A stretch of 24,732 bases of DNA from Corallochytrium limacisporum. Taxonomy: Eukaryota; Opisthokonta. The position numbers and the translations under genes were made by a program. Below are positions 1 through 8,690 of this stretch, piece after piece. The notes beneath the pieces are model-generated. The model searched no databases and was not told where the DNA came from. It worked only from the letters and a program-made list of their open reading frames with translations. The stretch covers positions 1-24,732 of the forward strand of contig PDIP01000140.1 of assembly GCA_002811645.1 (NCBI GenBank), given 5' to 3'. Position 1 is the first letter of the stretch. Each line of letters begins with the position of its first letter.

Positions 1-47
1 ACAACAAAACACGGCCCCCCCCCCCAACACACCCAAAAACACAGAGT

Positions 48-63
48 CACGGGTTCGCCCGTG
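48..63. repeat. 6-bp inverted repeat with TTCG loop
   Basis: CACGGG, TTCG, CCCGTG forms a perfect 6-bp stem with a 4-nt loop. The TTCG loop is closed by G-C rather than the extra-stable C-G form. It looks superficially like a tRNA T-arm, but no tRNA surrounds it. Confidence 0.5.
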
Positions 64-328
64 GTGCCGCCCAGGCTCCTGCGCGCAGCAAAACGCACGG
101 TTGCAAAAAAAAAAATATTAACATTTCTTTTGTCGTTGGAAGGGGGGGGGTTTCAAAGTGAAAACAATGGCGCATTAGTTGCCAGTAATGAACTGCGGAG
201 GTAGAGGTGGGGGAGGGGACAAGTGCGGCAGGAAAAGGCGCGGGGCTTGGGTTGGTACCGGTGGTAAAACGGACCGTTTTCCGGAGACATCGGCCTGCCC
301 CGCTTCCTTCCGGGGCCCACTTCCACGT

Positions 329-349
329 CCCCCCCCGGCGGGGGGGGGG
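329..349. repeat. C8/G10 homopolymer inverted repeat
   Basis: Eight C (329-336), GGC, then ten G (340-349) form an 8-bp all-C:G palindrome around a 3-nt loop. It could extrude as a hairpin, and the G run could join a quadruplex. It is also a typical site of sequencing or assembly error. Confidence 0.7.
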
Positions 350-1764
350 TTCAAGAGGAGTGTGCCCAGATCCCGCCGTGTTTGGAGTGTTCAGTGATCA
401 ACTAGAGGGATGGCACGTTACCCGCAAGGTCCGCCCTCCCCTTTTTTGGCGGTCGGTCGGCCCATGGTATGGTTGGCAGTGTGCTATAGAGGTGATTGCA
501 AGGATGAACTCTAGTGACTCCGGGTTTGGGGCTGTGATGATGACGGTGACAATGGAGATGATGGGTGACGATGATGCTAAATAGACGGATGCCTTGCTTT
601 AACTTGGGCCCATTTGTCTGCTGTTGATGCTCCTCTTCCCAGGTCTCCACACCCGCTGGTTCTGTCATGCTCTTGTCGTGCTCTGGGCCCTTTCGGTTAT
701 TCACGTGCTTGCTCTGCCCTGATGGCAATTCGGACCTTGATTTGCCAATGTCGCTGGACCCACTGAAACACGGGGAGCGCCAGGGAATTTGTCCACGGCC
801 CCGAGAAGCCGGGCAGGTGGATGTACTGTGCTCTGAACCCGTAAGACGAGAGGATTGCGCGATGACGCTTCCTGCTGATCGATCAATTGGGGTGATGGGT
901 ATCACCGAAAGCCTCCATCACCGGGGCCCCAGACCTCGAATGGTGGGACACGGGTCTACTACGGTGGCTTGGAAAGGCGCGTTACACAGGGGGTACCCCC
1001 TGCTACCGGGGCGACAATGCCCGGGAGCCTCCTGCTGAGGAAGTCGGGTGCTGTGGCGCAGAATAAGTCATGCCTACTGTCTTCGTAAGGCCAGATCTGA
1101 CCGGTCTTGAACTCTTTTGGACGCTTTGGACCTTTTGTCCTTTACCACGATTGTGTCGTCCTCGATTCGTCACCCCCAATTTCATGGAGGGTCGTCTCAC
1201 CTTGTGGTTGTGTGTCTCTAATCTCGGTGGCCCCTGCCGTTCCCACCCCCCCTCTTCCTTTCAGTGTACCCACCCAGAAACCGGAGGAGACCGGTTCAAT
1301 GGTGGGTGCCGAGGAAAAAACGAAGGAGTTTAAATAGGCCCCTGATCCACCACCGAAGGGACTGGGAGGGAGACCGGGCCTCGCGCTACCATCGACACAC
1401 AAACACACACGCACACCACCCAAAAAAGAAAAGGAAAAAGTGTAAAATGGAATTTTATTTTTTTGGGTTTATTTTCTCTCGGGGTCTCTCTTCTCTGTCC
1501 CGTCTTCTTCTCCCCTTACTTTTTTCCTCCCCAGCAATCCATCACCGGCCCACCCTCTCTCTCTTCTTTTGCTCCTGCGGCCAGAGCGGAAAGAAACCGG
1601 AGCGCAAGGGACAAGAAAGAAAAAGCCAGGTAAAAAAAAACCAACGAAAGTAGAGCGAGCGAGAGAGCAAAGAGAAACAGACGAAATCGTAAAACCACCC
1701 ACCGCCCCAAGTTTTTTTTAAGGTACAAAATGGCAAGGATATTGTAAGAATATTGAGTTAATTT

Positions 1765-1785
1765 ACCACCACCACCACCACCACC
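1765..1785. repeat. (ACC)7 microsatellite
   Basis: Seven perfect ACC units lie in DNA with no supported coding frame. Confidence 0.9.
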
Positions 1786-1844
1786 GAACGACCGATCCGG
1801 CACCTTTCCCAAGTGCCCAACCACCCGCCCCTGGTCCCTACTCT

Positions 1845-1906
1845 CACACACACACACACACACACCTACACCTCTCCTTTGGCTGGACTGGACTGGACTG
1901 GGCTGG
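1845..1906. repeat. (CA)n tract followed by GGACT pentamer repeat
   Basis: A perfect (CA)n run at about 1845-1865 is followed, after a short spacer, by GGACT pentamers at about 1881-1906. Pyrimidine-rich DNA continues to about 1985. Confidence 0.85.
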
Positions 1907-2470
1907 TCCTTTCTCTACTCTCCCTCTCTCTCTCTACTCTCTCCGGTTCCCCCATTCCCCTTCCCCCCCCCATTCCCCTTCTCCTCTTATGTCTCCCCTG
2001 TCCTCCACACCACTCGCGCGACCGTGCAACCACAACGCACACACCACCGGCCGGCCTCTCCCCCCCCACCCCTCTCCCGCCGGAGGCTGGCGGGAAAAGG
2101 GGAGCGAGACCGGAGCCCGAGACCGGCAGAGAGTGAGAGAGGAGAGTGTGTGACAGAGACCTATTCCCGCTCCCCATAACCCCACAAAGGCGAGAAGAGG
2201 AAAAAAAAATTGTGGAGAGGAAAATGGACCGGGGCAAGTAGAAAGGGGGAGGAAGGGAGGGGAGGGGAGAGCAAGAAACCCCCGTAGGAAAATCACTGGG
2301 TGGTGGCAGCACCTGGACCCGGTGCCGGGTCAATGTCCATTGTCTGATCGGTATGCGCTCCGGGCCGTGGTATTTCAGATTTTTCACATCCGACCCGTGT
2401 TATGATACTCTAGTACGGTTCATTAATCCTTAGGATTCAGTTCGCCTGTTTTGGTCTTCGGTTCGACAGG

Positions 2471-2536
2471 ATGTTTGAAAGGATCCGTATGGTATGTAGA
2501 CAGCGTTTGGTACCATGGTGGGGTGGCGGTGTATGA
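2471..2536 (+). other. Upstream ORF 1 in presumed PUS7 leader
   Basis: ATG at 2471 opens a 21-codon frame that ends at TGA 2534-2536. It is in the same frame as PUS7, so this stop also excludes an N-terminal extension of PUS7 without splicing. Whether it is in the mRNA depends on the transcription start, which I cannot place. Confidence 0.35.
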
Positions 2537-2547
2537 GCGCTGGGTGA
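2515..2547 (+). other. Upstream ORF 2 with strong start context, ending 4 nt before PUS7
   Basis: ATG at 2515 lies in the context ACCATGG, the classical strong eukaryotic start context. It encodes 10 residues and stops at TGA 2545-2547. The PUS7 ATG follows after only four bases (2548-2551). If transcribed, this uORF should reduce PUS7 initiation or require reinitiation, because the PUS7 ATG has the weaker context CTCAATGAC with T at -3. If transcription starts inside or downstream of it, it has no effect. Confidence 0.4.
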
Positions 2548-2551
2548 CTCA

Positions 2552-4933
2552 ATGACTGACCAAGTCCGCAGGGAATGGGGATCCATAGGGATCAGTGATC
2601 CGTTCCAGAGCACAGACCAATTTCCCCTGAAGGATTTTGTCTGTCAAGGCCAATTGAAGGCCAGATGTGCAGACTTTGTGGTGCAAGAGTTCGATGCGGA
2701 GGGCAGCCGCTTGGCCAAGATCCTCTTCCCACACAATGGCGACATTCCGTGCGTTAGTAACCGAGAAATCATCTCCGTAGCTCGGACAGCATTGGCAGAG
2801 GCCAGCAACTTACAAAAATCCAAGGAAGTTGAGAAGCAGCTGCAGCAGTCTAAGGAATCGAACGAGAATGCCGCTCAGCAACGGACCCCGGAGGTAGTAC
2901 CCGACAGCGCAGCGGCCTTGACCTGGGATCGCATCGCTGCGGCTGTGGACAATGCACAGGCGGTTGAAGCTCTGCTTGCGGAGTTTTTTGTGGATCAGGC
3001 GCAACAGGGAGCACAAGAGATGGTCACGGTGCCACTGCAGACGGCCGAAGCAGTACCCGAGGTATCCCTGCGATGGCAACGCGATCCCGACAATCGAAGA
3101 AAGCTGACCGCACTCATTGCGATCGGTCCCTTCTTTCGGTGGCGGCCCTTCCAAATTAAAGACACACAGCCGCCCCGGTATGTGCTCCGTCCTTGTGAAA
3201 ATATTGCAGCAGCGTTTAAAGCGATCACAGTTCCTGATGAGCTCGGCGCTCTTGCAGCATACATTTGGCGATCCCAACCCGGGGTGCCGTTGGAGCTGGC
3301 TCTGACGGACAAACAGGTTTGTGAAGGCGTGTTGGTGGCCAGGGACGTCGAAGACCGAGAGATGAGGACAGCAGTACACCACATGATCCGTAAACAGTAC
3401 TCTAGCCTCGACACGCGTGCAATTCGTACCGAAGACGGCAAATCTGCCATCCGGATCACCCGCCGCGGGACGGCGGGAAGTAGTAGAGGAAAGAAGAAGC
3501 GAGGGCGCAACAGTGGTGCTCATGCAGATGGTCCGGTGCAATCGAAGCGGCAACGCAAGGACGAGGAACCAAAGGCATTTGTGGGGTTCACTGTGTGCAA
3601 GCGCGGCCTGGAACATTTTGCGGCGAGCCGCATCCTGGCAAGTGTCTTCGGTTTGAAGGCCAAGGATTTGACCTTTGCGGGGATCAAGGACAAGCGAGCG
3701 GTCACGGCCCAGTTTTGCGTGGTTAATGCGCGGACACTGATTGACGGTCTGGACCGGAGGAGAAGGCGCGGGGACAAGGGTGAGGATGCCGACGAGGACG
3801 TGAACCATCGAATTTGCCTACAAGTCCACCCCAAGGATTGCCGAGAAGAAGAGGAGAAGGAAGGAAATGCACTGTACGTCCACACCTTCGTCCCTGCTCC
3901 TAATGGACCACTATACCCGGGGGCAGCGGCGGGCAATGCCTTTCAGATTGTATTGCGGGAGATGATGATCGCGGAGCAAGGAAATCGTACCAATCTTGAA
4001 GGCTACATTCAGAGGAGACTGGCAAAGCATGGTGAGAAGAAGATCTTTCCGTTTATCAATTTCTATGGCTGGCAGCGCTTTGGCAAGCAAACTCCCGAGA
4101 CGGATCGCTGTAGTGCGGTGGAAGCCGGCCTGGCAGCACTGCGGGGTGACTTTCAGCAATGCTTGGAAATCCAATTAAGCCCGGCGAACGCTTCACCGAC
4201 CGATCCAAAGCTGCAGAAGGCCCTGTGCACACTGCGGGACAGCCACAACCCCAAGCTCGCCGCGAAACAGTGCCCGCCGTCGGCGAAGCGGGAGCACTCT
4301 TTGCTGTGCGCCCTGAACCGCCTGCACGGCCCACTGAACAATGGGGGACAGATGCGCATGGACAATGATCTGGCGTGCCAGGTACTCAAGGAAGGCATGG
4401 ACTACCATATGCGAACACTCATGCTGCACTCAGCCAGTGGGTATCTGTGGAACCGGGCGAGCAGCGAACGGATGAAGGGGCCGACAGATTCAACAATGGA
4501 CGGTGACGCCAAGAGTGGAACGGATCCTTGGTTGCTCCGGGGAGATGCAGATGATCACAAGGGCCAGAAGCTGGTCCTGCGTCAGGGTACGGTGAGCTCC
4601 ATGCCTCTGTTGCAAGTGACCATGCCCATGATAGGACATTCCGTTATCCTTCCGGATCACTCAAGCGCAAACTTTATGACCTATGCCAGCGTCTTGCAGA
4701 ATGAAGGCCTTCAGTGGCCACTGCCAGAGGCGCGGTCCCGACCGCTCGAGGTGAACCTTCCGGGAGCGCATAGGCAGTTGGTCGCACTCGCCACCGGCAT
4801 GGACATCACTGTGGTAGCGACGAACCAGATCCGGCTCTCGTTTTGTCTGCCAAGCGGTTGCTACGCCACCATGGTCCTCCGGGAATTGTTCGGCCCGTGG
4901 TTCGAGGGTGCTAGCATGCTTGGTGACGACTGA
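2552..4933 (+). CDS. PUS7: TruD/PUS7-family tRNA pseudouridine synthase
   Basis: This 793-residue protein isomerises uridine to pseudouridine in RNA. Eukaryotic PUS7 acts on tRNAs (including U13), U2 snRNA and mRNAs. The N-terminal TruD signature is at about residues 33-50 (LKARCADFVVQEFDAEG). The catalytic motif GIKDKRAVTAQ is at 377-387, with the presumed nucleophile D380. The conserved NFYGWQRFG follows at 503-511, and the C-terminal LSFCLPSGCYATMVLREL is at 762-779. A basic pair (KKKRGR about 314-319 and KRQRK 332-336) resembles a bipartite nuclear signal. The protein is longer than yeast Pus7 (about 676 residues). The extra length lies in an acidic/Gln-rich N-terminal linker (about 85-170) and a charged insert (about 401-437). 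Residues 625-634 read LHSASGYLWN where the family usually has LHAYQSYLWN. The start is the first ATG after an in-frame stop at 2534. No intron is visible. The gene converges on the bHLH-PAS gene. The family call is secure; the substrates are inferred. Confidence 0.95.
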   Translation: MTDQVRREWGSIGISDPFQSTDQFPLKDFVCQGQLKARCADFVVQEFDAEGSRLAKILFPHNGDIPCVSNREIISVARTALAEASNLQKSKEVEKQLQQSKESNENAAQQRTPEVVPDSAAALTWDRIAAAVDNAQAVEALLAEFFVDQAQQGAQEMVTVPLQTAEAVPEVSLRWQRDPDNRRKLTALIAIGPFFRWRPFQIKDTQPPRYVLRPCENIAAAFKAITVPDELGALAAYIWRSQPGVPLELALTDKQVCEGVLVARDVEDREMRTAVHHMIRKQYSSLDTRAIRTEDGKSAIRITRRGTAGSSRGKKKRGRNSGAHADGPVQSKRQRKDEEPKAFVGFTVCKRGLEHFAASRILASVFGLKAKDLTFAGIKDKRAVTAQFCVVNARTLIDGLDRRRRRGDKGEDADEDVNHRICLQVHPKDCREEEEKEGNALYVHTFVPAPNGPLYPGAAAGNAFQIVLREMMIAEQGNRTNLEGYIQRRLAKHGEKKIFPFINFYGWQRFGKQTPETDRCSAVEAGLAALRGDFQQCLEIQLSPANASPTDPKLQKALCTLRDSHNPKLAAKQCPPSAKREHSLLCALNRLHGPLNNGGQMRMDNDLACQVLKEGMDYHMRTLMLHSASGYLWNRASSERMKGPTDSTMDGDAKSGTDPWLLRGDADDHKGQKLVLRQGTVSSMPLLQVTMPMIGHSVILPDHSSANFMTYASVLQNEGLQWPLPEARSRPLEVNLPGAHRQLVALATGMDITVVATNQIRLSFCLPSGCYATMVLRELFGPWFEGASMLGDD

Positions 4934-5226
4934 CGAGATGAGAGAATAGGAGGATCACACAGCAAGGGAGAAGAAGGTTAAGAACCCCGCCCCCCAAACT
5001 CAAATAATCAAAACTTTAGCAACGATGTGCAAAATATGTGTAATTGTTGAAAAGTGGCGAAAAAACGAACTTGGGAGATCGGAAGCATGACTCCTTTTGA
5101 AGTTCCTTTGCAGCAGCTTTTGATCGGCTGTTGTTGGCAGCCTCGAGCAACGCGGGATAACTTCTCGGGGAGGATGTATGTCTGTGAACAGTGGATTTGG
5201 AGAGTTTTTGTTTTGGACGGAGCCGT
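4934..5226. other. Convergent intergenic region (shared 3' flanks)
   Basis: These 293 bp separate the stop codons of two genes that face each other. I see no canonical AATAAA for either strand. The nearest AT-rich element is CAAATAATC near 5001, about 65 bp after the PUS7 stop. Both 3' UTRs must fit here or overlap the opposite transcript. The open frames inside are short and unrecognised. Confidence 0.7.
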
Positions 5227-7053
5227 CTACTCCACACCACCAGCAGCAATCAAGGCCTTGGCATCATCGTAGTAGCCGAAGGCCCGTTCCCGGAATCCAT
5301 CCTTGCTCTTGATTGTCATCAAGTTCATGACGTCGTCGTTTAGCTTACCTTCCTTGATCAAACTCACGAATTCATTACGCACCTTCTCCCAGGCCCGCTG
5401 CTGGAATGCAATGCGCTCCTGACCAGTGCAAATGGTGAATCCCCAGCGCAACAGTACAAAGGTCATGTCGTCCATCTCATCAATGGACTTGATGCGTCCG
5501 GGTGCCACCATGGTCGACGTCCGTCCTTCCATAAGCATACCGGTACCATCGCGACGCTTCATAAAGGCAATGGCCTGCCATGAGCCCGAAGTGTAAATGT
5601 TGTAACTGGCAATTAGTATGCGGTGGTCCACAAATTCGGTGGGCATACCATGCGTGTCTGTGACATAGTCGACGGCGTTCTTGCCCACTGCAGCCTGCCG
5701 GGGCCATCCTGTGACAATCTCCCACATGGGATCCACAAAGATGCAGTAGTGGTCCGTGCGGTAAATCTCCACCGTCATGATGCTGGACAGAGGCATAGCC
5801 CTCGGTCCTTCGTTGGAAGTGAGGATGCTGGAGCCCAGTGCCGTGCCGGGAAGCTCAATATTCATGTCACGGCTGCGACGGCGAACCATGGTAGATGGTC
5901 CCTGGGGTCCCACCGTGCGCTGATCGTCAAACTGGGCCTTGAGCTGCGCAATCTCGCGCTTCAGAGCCACGTTCTCCCGCCGTAGACCCGGCATCTCCTG
6001 CACCTCGCTCTGCAGCTGTCCCATGTACTCGGTGGCTTTCTGCACAATCTGTGCCTTTGTGATGGTATTGTTCTTCTTGATGGTCGGGATCATATGCTTC
6101 AGCTCCTTCAGCGCGTCATTGAGCTTCTGCCGACTGCGGGCTTCGATGACTTGGCGATTCTCGCCCACGCGGCCACCGACCGCAGCACGCTGGTTCGGCT
6201 TCATGGCATGGCGACCCTTTGATCCGCTGGCAGTGGATTGCTGGCTCAGACCTTCGACCTGACTCCTGCTCTCCTTCGACGAGTGGCTGCGGTCCGTCTC
6301 CATTGCTCCAACGGAACGCGGACTCGCGCCGTCAAAGTCTTCGTCATCGCCGTTCATGTCGTTCATGTCATTGCCGGCCGACGTGGACATACCGCCCAGT
6401 TCCGGCCCCTCGTAGCTCATCACAGGTAGATTCATGCGGTAAAAGAAGTTATCAACTTTCTCCTCTTCAAGTTGCATGTTGCTGTTGCCCTGACCAAGGC
6501 CACCAAACTTTGCCTTGTTCTGGTCCGCACCTCCCTGACCCGGGCCGGCGCCATTGGCACCGCTGGCGGCAGCGGCAAAGGCAGCGGCGAGGCCACCGCC
6601 ACCGGGTGCGCCGCCCTCACCGGGGGCACCTCCCTGCTGTTGCGCCCTGCCGCCAGTCAGTTCGAAGATTGAGTCAAAGTTGGCGAGGCCACTGTTCTGG
6701 AAGTCGCGGCGTACCTGCAGAGAGTTCTTGACCAGTGCGCTGTACTGTCCGTAGTCAATGTCCGGGTTGGGCACGTGAGTGCCTCCGGGACTGACCTGAC
6801 CCGGGGCGGCCAATTCGTTCATGTTGGCGCCGTCCAGGGACACGGTCACGACATTGGCCACATTGAGCTGGTCGATGGATTCCATGTCCTCGCCCTGCTC
6901 GTTGAAGAGACGAATGCCGTCGGGCGTGTCTGCACCGAACGTCTCAGCGGCACGTTTCTTCACGTCGTCAATCGAGAAACCAGGTTCAAGGGCAACCATT
7001 TGGGCCTGCTTGATGTCAAGCAGGCCGTTGTTCGGATACAGGAAAATGTACAT
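5227..7053 (-). CDS. bHLH-PAS transcription factor with N-terminal ubiquitin-fold-like domain
   Basis: This 608-residue protein is a probable nuclear DNA-binding regulator. Residues 1-75 resemble a DCX/KHA/PB1-type ubiquitin fold: a leading beta strand, a helix with VKKRAAETFG, then GIRLFNEQGEDMESIDQL and VVTVSLDG. Residues 124-190 are Gly/Ala/Gln-rich, and 205-245 are acidic with Met/Asn/Asp repeats. The bHLH spans about 297-350: basic segment NRQVIEARSRQKLND, helix 1 to MIPTIKK, helix 2 ITKAQIVQKATEYM. A heptad-like extension follows to about 376. One PAS domain covers about 425-535 (CIFVDPMWEIVTGW; AVGKNAVDYV). A helical, charged tail ends the protein. E and R at canonical positions 9 and 13 are kept, but position 5 is R, and the usual arginines at 10 and 12 are A and S. 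One PAS behind the bHLH matches the ochrophyte bHLH-PAS family that includes diatom RITMO1; orthology to RITMO1 itself is not shown. The start has A at -3, and no upstream ATG lies within 166 bp. No intron is visible. Confidence 0.92.
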   Translation of the reverse strand: MYIFLYPNNGLLDIKQAQMVALEPGFSIDDVKKRAAETFGADTPDGIRLFNEQGEDMESIDQLNVANVVTVSLDGANMNELAAPGQVSPGGTHVPNPDIDYGQYSALVKNSLQVRRDFQNSGLANFDSIFELTGGRAQQQGGAPGEGGAPGGGGLAAAFAAAASGANGAGPGQGGADQNKAKFGGLGQGNSNMQLEEEKVDNFFYRMNLPVMSYEGPELGGMSTSAGNDMNDMNGDDEDFDGASPRSVGAMETDRSHSSKESRSQVEGLSQQSTASGSKGRHAMKPNQRAAVGGRVGENRQVIEARSRQKLNDALKELKHMIPTIKKNNTITKAQIVQKATEYMGQLQSEVQEMPGLRRENVALKREIAQLKAQFDDQRTVGPQGPSTMVRRRSRDMNIELPGTALGSSILTSNEGPRAMPLSSIMTVEIYRTDHYCIFVDPMWEIVTGWPRQAAVGKNAVDYVTDTHGMPTEFVDHRILIASYNIYTSGSWQAIAFMKRRDGTGMLMEGRTSTMVAPGRIKSIDEMDDMTFVLLRWGFTICTGQERIAFQQRAWEKVRNEFVSLIKEGKLNDDVMNLMTIKSKDGFRERAFGYYDDAKALIAAGGVE

Positions 7054-7760
7054 AGTTGCGGGAGTGTTCTGGAAAAATAAGTTTGTCGCTTTGCTCTGTA
7101 AAGTGATGTGTTTGGGACTGCGTGGCTATTTTCAAACCCGCTGCGTCACGATATTCGTTTTGAGTTTTTGGTCTGAGATCGATTCTACTGCTTCACAACT
7201 TTTGCAACAGTCACTGTGCCATAGTGGTAAAACAAGATCCCGTCTCCTTTTCGTGTTCGCGATTCGGTTTCGTTTTCTTTAGCGCGGTGTTTCCCTTCTT
7301 GTTCCTTGGGTTTTGTCCGAAGCAATACCCCCAATGCCAATTGAATTAATTGGGCTTCTGAAGATAGACTGTACATTCCACAGAACCACAAGATACGTAA
7401 CATGTAGTCTGCGAAATACCTTTATTTTCGGATCGGAAACAAAAGCCAAGCATTCGCGACCAAAAATAAATAAATAAAAAGGACCCTGGTGTCATGCACA
7501 CTCGTAGTTTTGAAGGACACCACACCAATGTTTTATTTTTGTCCCAAACCCATTTTGACTTCAGAGTGTCGAAGAGCAAGAACTGCTTGTGTTGCTCAAA
7601 CAAAAAACTTTTTTGTTCCAACGAAAGGTAATAAAACCGGGCGTCACATGACTCCTGACTTTAGAGACAGGTACACAACAAACCCGAACCCGAGAAAAAA
7701 TTAGTGAGAGGAGGCGCAAAACGAAGGAACTGAGACCACCACCACACACACAGAGCAGAA
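7054..7760. other. Presumed promoter and leader of the bHLH-PAS gene
   Basis: This stretch lies directly upstream of the minus-strand bHLH-PAS start and has no credible gene of its own. It is moderately AT-rich. It contains CGTCACGATATTCG at about 7141-7154, whose reverse strand reads CGAATATCGTGACG and carries a bZIP-like core. It also has AATAAATAAATAAAA at about 7465-7480 on the + strand and a CACATG hexamer near 7644. No canonical CACGTG E-box is present. Assigning regulatory function is inference from position. Confidence 0.45.
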
Positions 7761-7763
7761 AAA

Positions 7764-7873
7764 GGGAGAGAGAGAGTGAGAGACAGTGAGAGAGAGAGAG
7801 TGTGTGAGGGAGAGAGAGAGAGAGACAGGCAGTGTGTGTGTGTGTGTGTGAGGCGCGCTCTCTCTCGCTCTCT
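7764..7873. repeat. Compound GA / GT / CT microsatellite
   Basis: Interrupted (GA)n at about 7764-7828 runs into (GT)n at 7832-7850. After a GC-rich gap, (CT)n follows at about 7858-7873. The GA and CT arms are complementary and could pair across the GT segment. Confidence 0.9.
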
Positions 7874-8033
7874 ATGCTTTTTTTTTCTCATTTCCTTTTT
7901 TTCTTCTTCTTCTTCTTCTGTTCTTCTCGACTTTCTCTCTCTTTTTCCTTCGTGCAGGACCGGCCGCCCGACGGTTAAAAAAAACGAGAAAAAAAAGGAA
8001 TGCGAAGCAGGCCAGCTCAGAGCAGCAGCCAAG

Positions 8034-8034
<1 letters not shown>

Positions 8035-8070
<36 letters not shown>
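8035..8070. repeat. (AGCC)9 tetranucleotide microsatellite
   Basis: Nine perfect AGCC units run without interruption, preceded by related AGCAGCC sequence. The length suggests allelic variability. Confidence 0.95.
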
Positions 8071-8071
<1 letters not shown>

Positions 8072-8270
8072 CAAAGGAGAGAAGAGGGAGCGAGAGAGCG
8101 AGGAAGAGTTTTAGAGTACTTGCAAACCCCGGAACGAAAAACTTTTTTCTCCCTCCCTCCCGGTCTCTTCGGGGCGCCTGTGTTTCTCTTTTCTTTCTTT
8201 CTTTTATTTGCTCGCGAGTATTTTTAACCTGCGTTTTTCCTCTTTGTCACTGCCCCCCCCCCCCGGGGCC

Positions 8271-8292
8271 CCCTCTCTCTCTCTCTTTCTCT
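8271..8292. repeat. (CT)n tract
   Basis: A short (CT)n run follows directly after the poly-C/GGGG/CCCCC block at 8253-8273. Confidence 0.85.
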
Positions 8293-8664
8293 GTGTTTGT
8301 TTCTCGGCAGCCCGTCACCAGCACCGTTGCTGCTCATCCCCCCCCCCCTTCCTTCCTTGCTCCCGCCACCCGCGCAGGGTTTCGCGCCCCGGGTGTCTGG
8401 GGGGGGGAGAGGGTGTGAGTGTCCGTGTCCCCCCCTCTCTCTCTCCTTTCTCTTTGTATTTTTTTTCTTTGTGTGTGTGTGTTTCAGGGCTCCTCCCTCC
8501 TCCACGGTCGTGGTCAGAGAAGAAAGAGAGAGAGAGAGCGAGCGAGCGAGAGTTACGCGAATACACACACCACTCCTTTCCGAATATAAAGTTCTTCCAG
8601 TTTCTCTCTGCATTTAGTCAAAATATCTCCAAAAGGATAAAAAAGGATAAGAAAAAAACAATTA

Positions 8665-8690
8665 AGAGAGAGAGAGAGAGAGGTCTCTCT
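8665..8690. repeat. (GA)n meeting (CT)n, small inverted repeat
   Basis: A (GA)n run to 8682 is followed by GT and then CTCTCT. AGAGAG (8677-8682) and CTCTCT (8685-8690) can form a 6-bp hairpin with a 2-nt loop. More pyrimidine-rich DNA follows to about 8744. Confidence 0.7.

Larger units (their letters stand above)
1..2470. other. Gene-free upstream region with low-complexity patches
   Basis: I see no convincing gene in these 2.47 kb. Open frames on both strands are short, overlap one another in several frames and translate to compositionally biased protein with no family motif. The stretch holds poly-C (15-25) and poly-A runs, a C8/G10 hairpin (329-349), a degenerate GAT-rich patch (about 534-580), an (ACC)7 run, a (CA)n run, a GGACT pentamer run, and a long pyrimidine-rich then purine-rich stretch from about 1905 to 2280. 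It probably includes the promoter of the PUS7 gene starting at 2552, but I cannot point to a TATA or initiator element. Confidence 0.6.

Noticed and set aside
402-905. 167-residue minus-strand open frame
   Set aside because: Overlaps equally long frames on the + strand. Its His/Pro/Ser composition, including a run read from the GAT-rich patch, looks random.
2810-3808. 332-residue open frame on the minus strand
   Set aside because: It lies entirely antisense to PUS7, has no domain signature, and is a by-product of the coding bias of the real gene.
7205-7265. tRNA-like text (TAGTGGTAAAACA followed by TGTTCGCGATTCG)
   Set aside because: It resembles A and B boxes, but no acceptor or anticodon stem can be formed around them.
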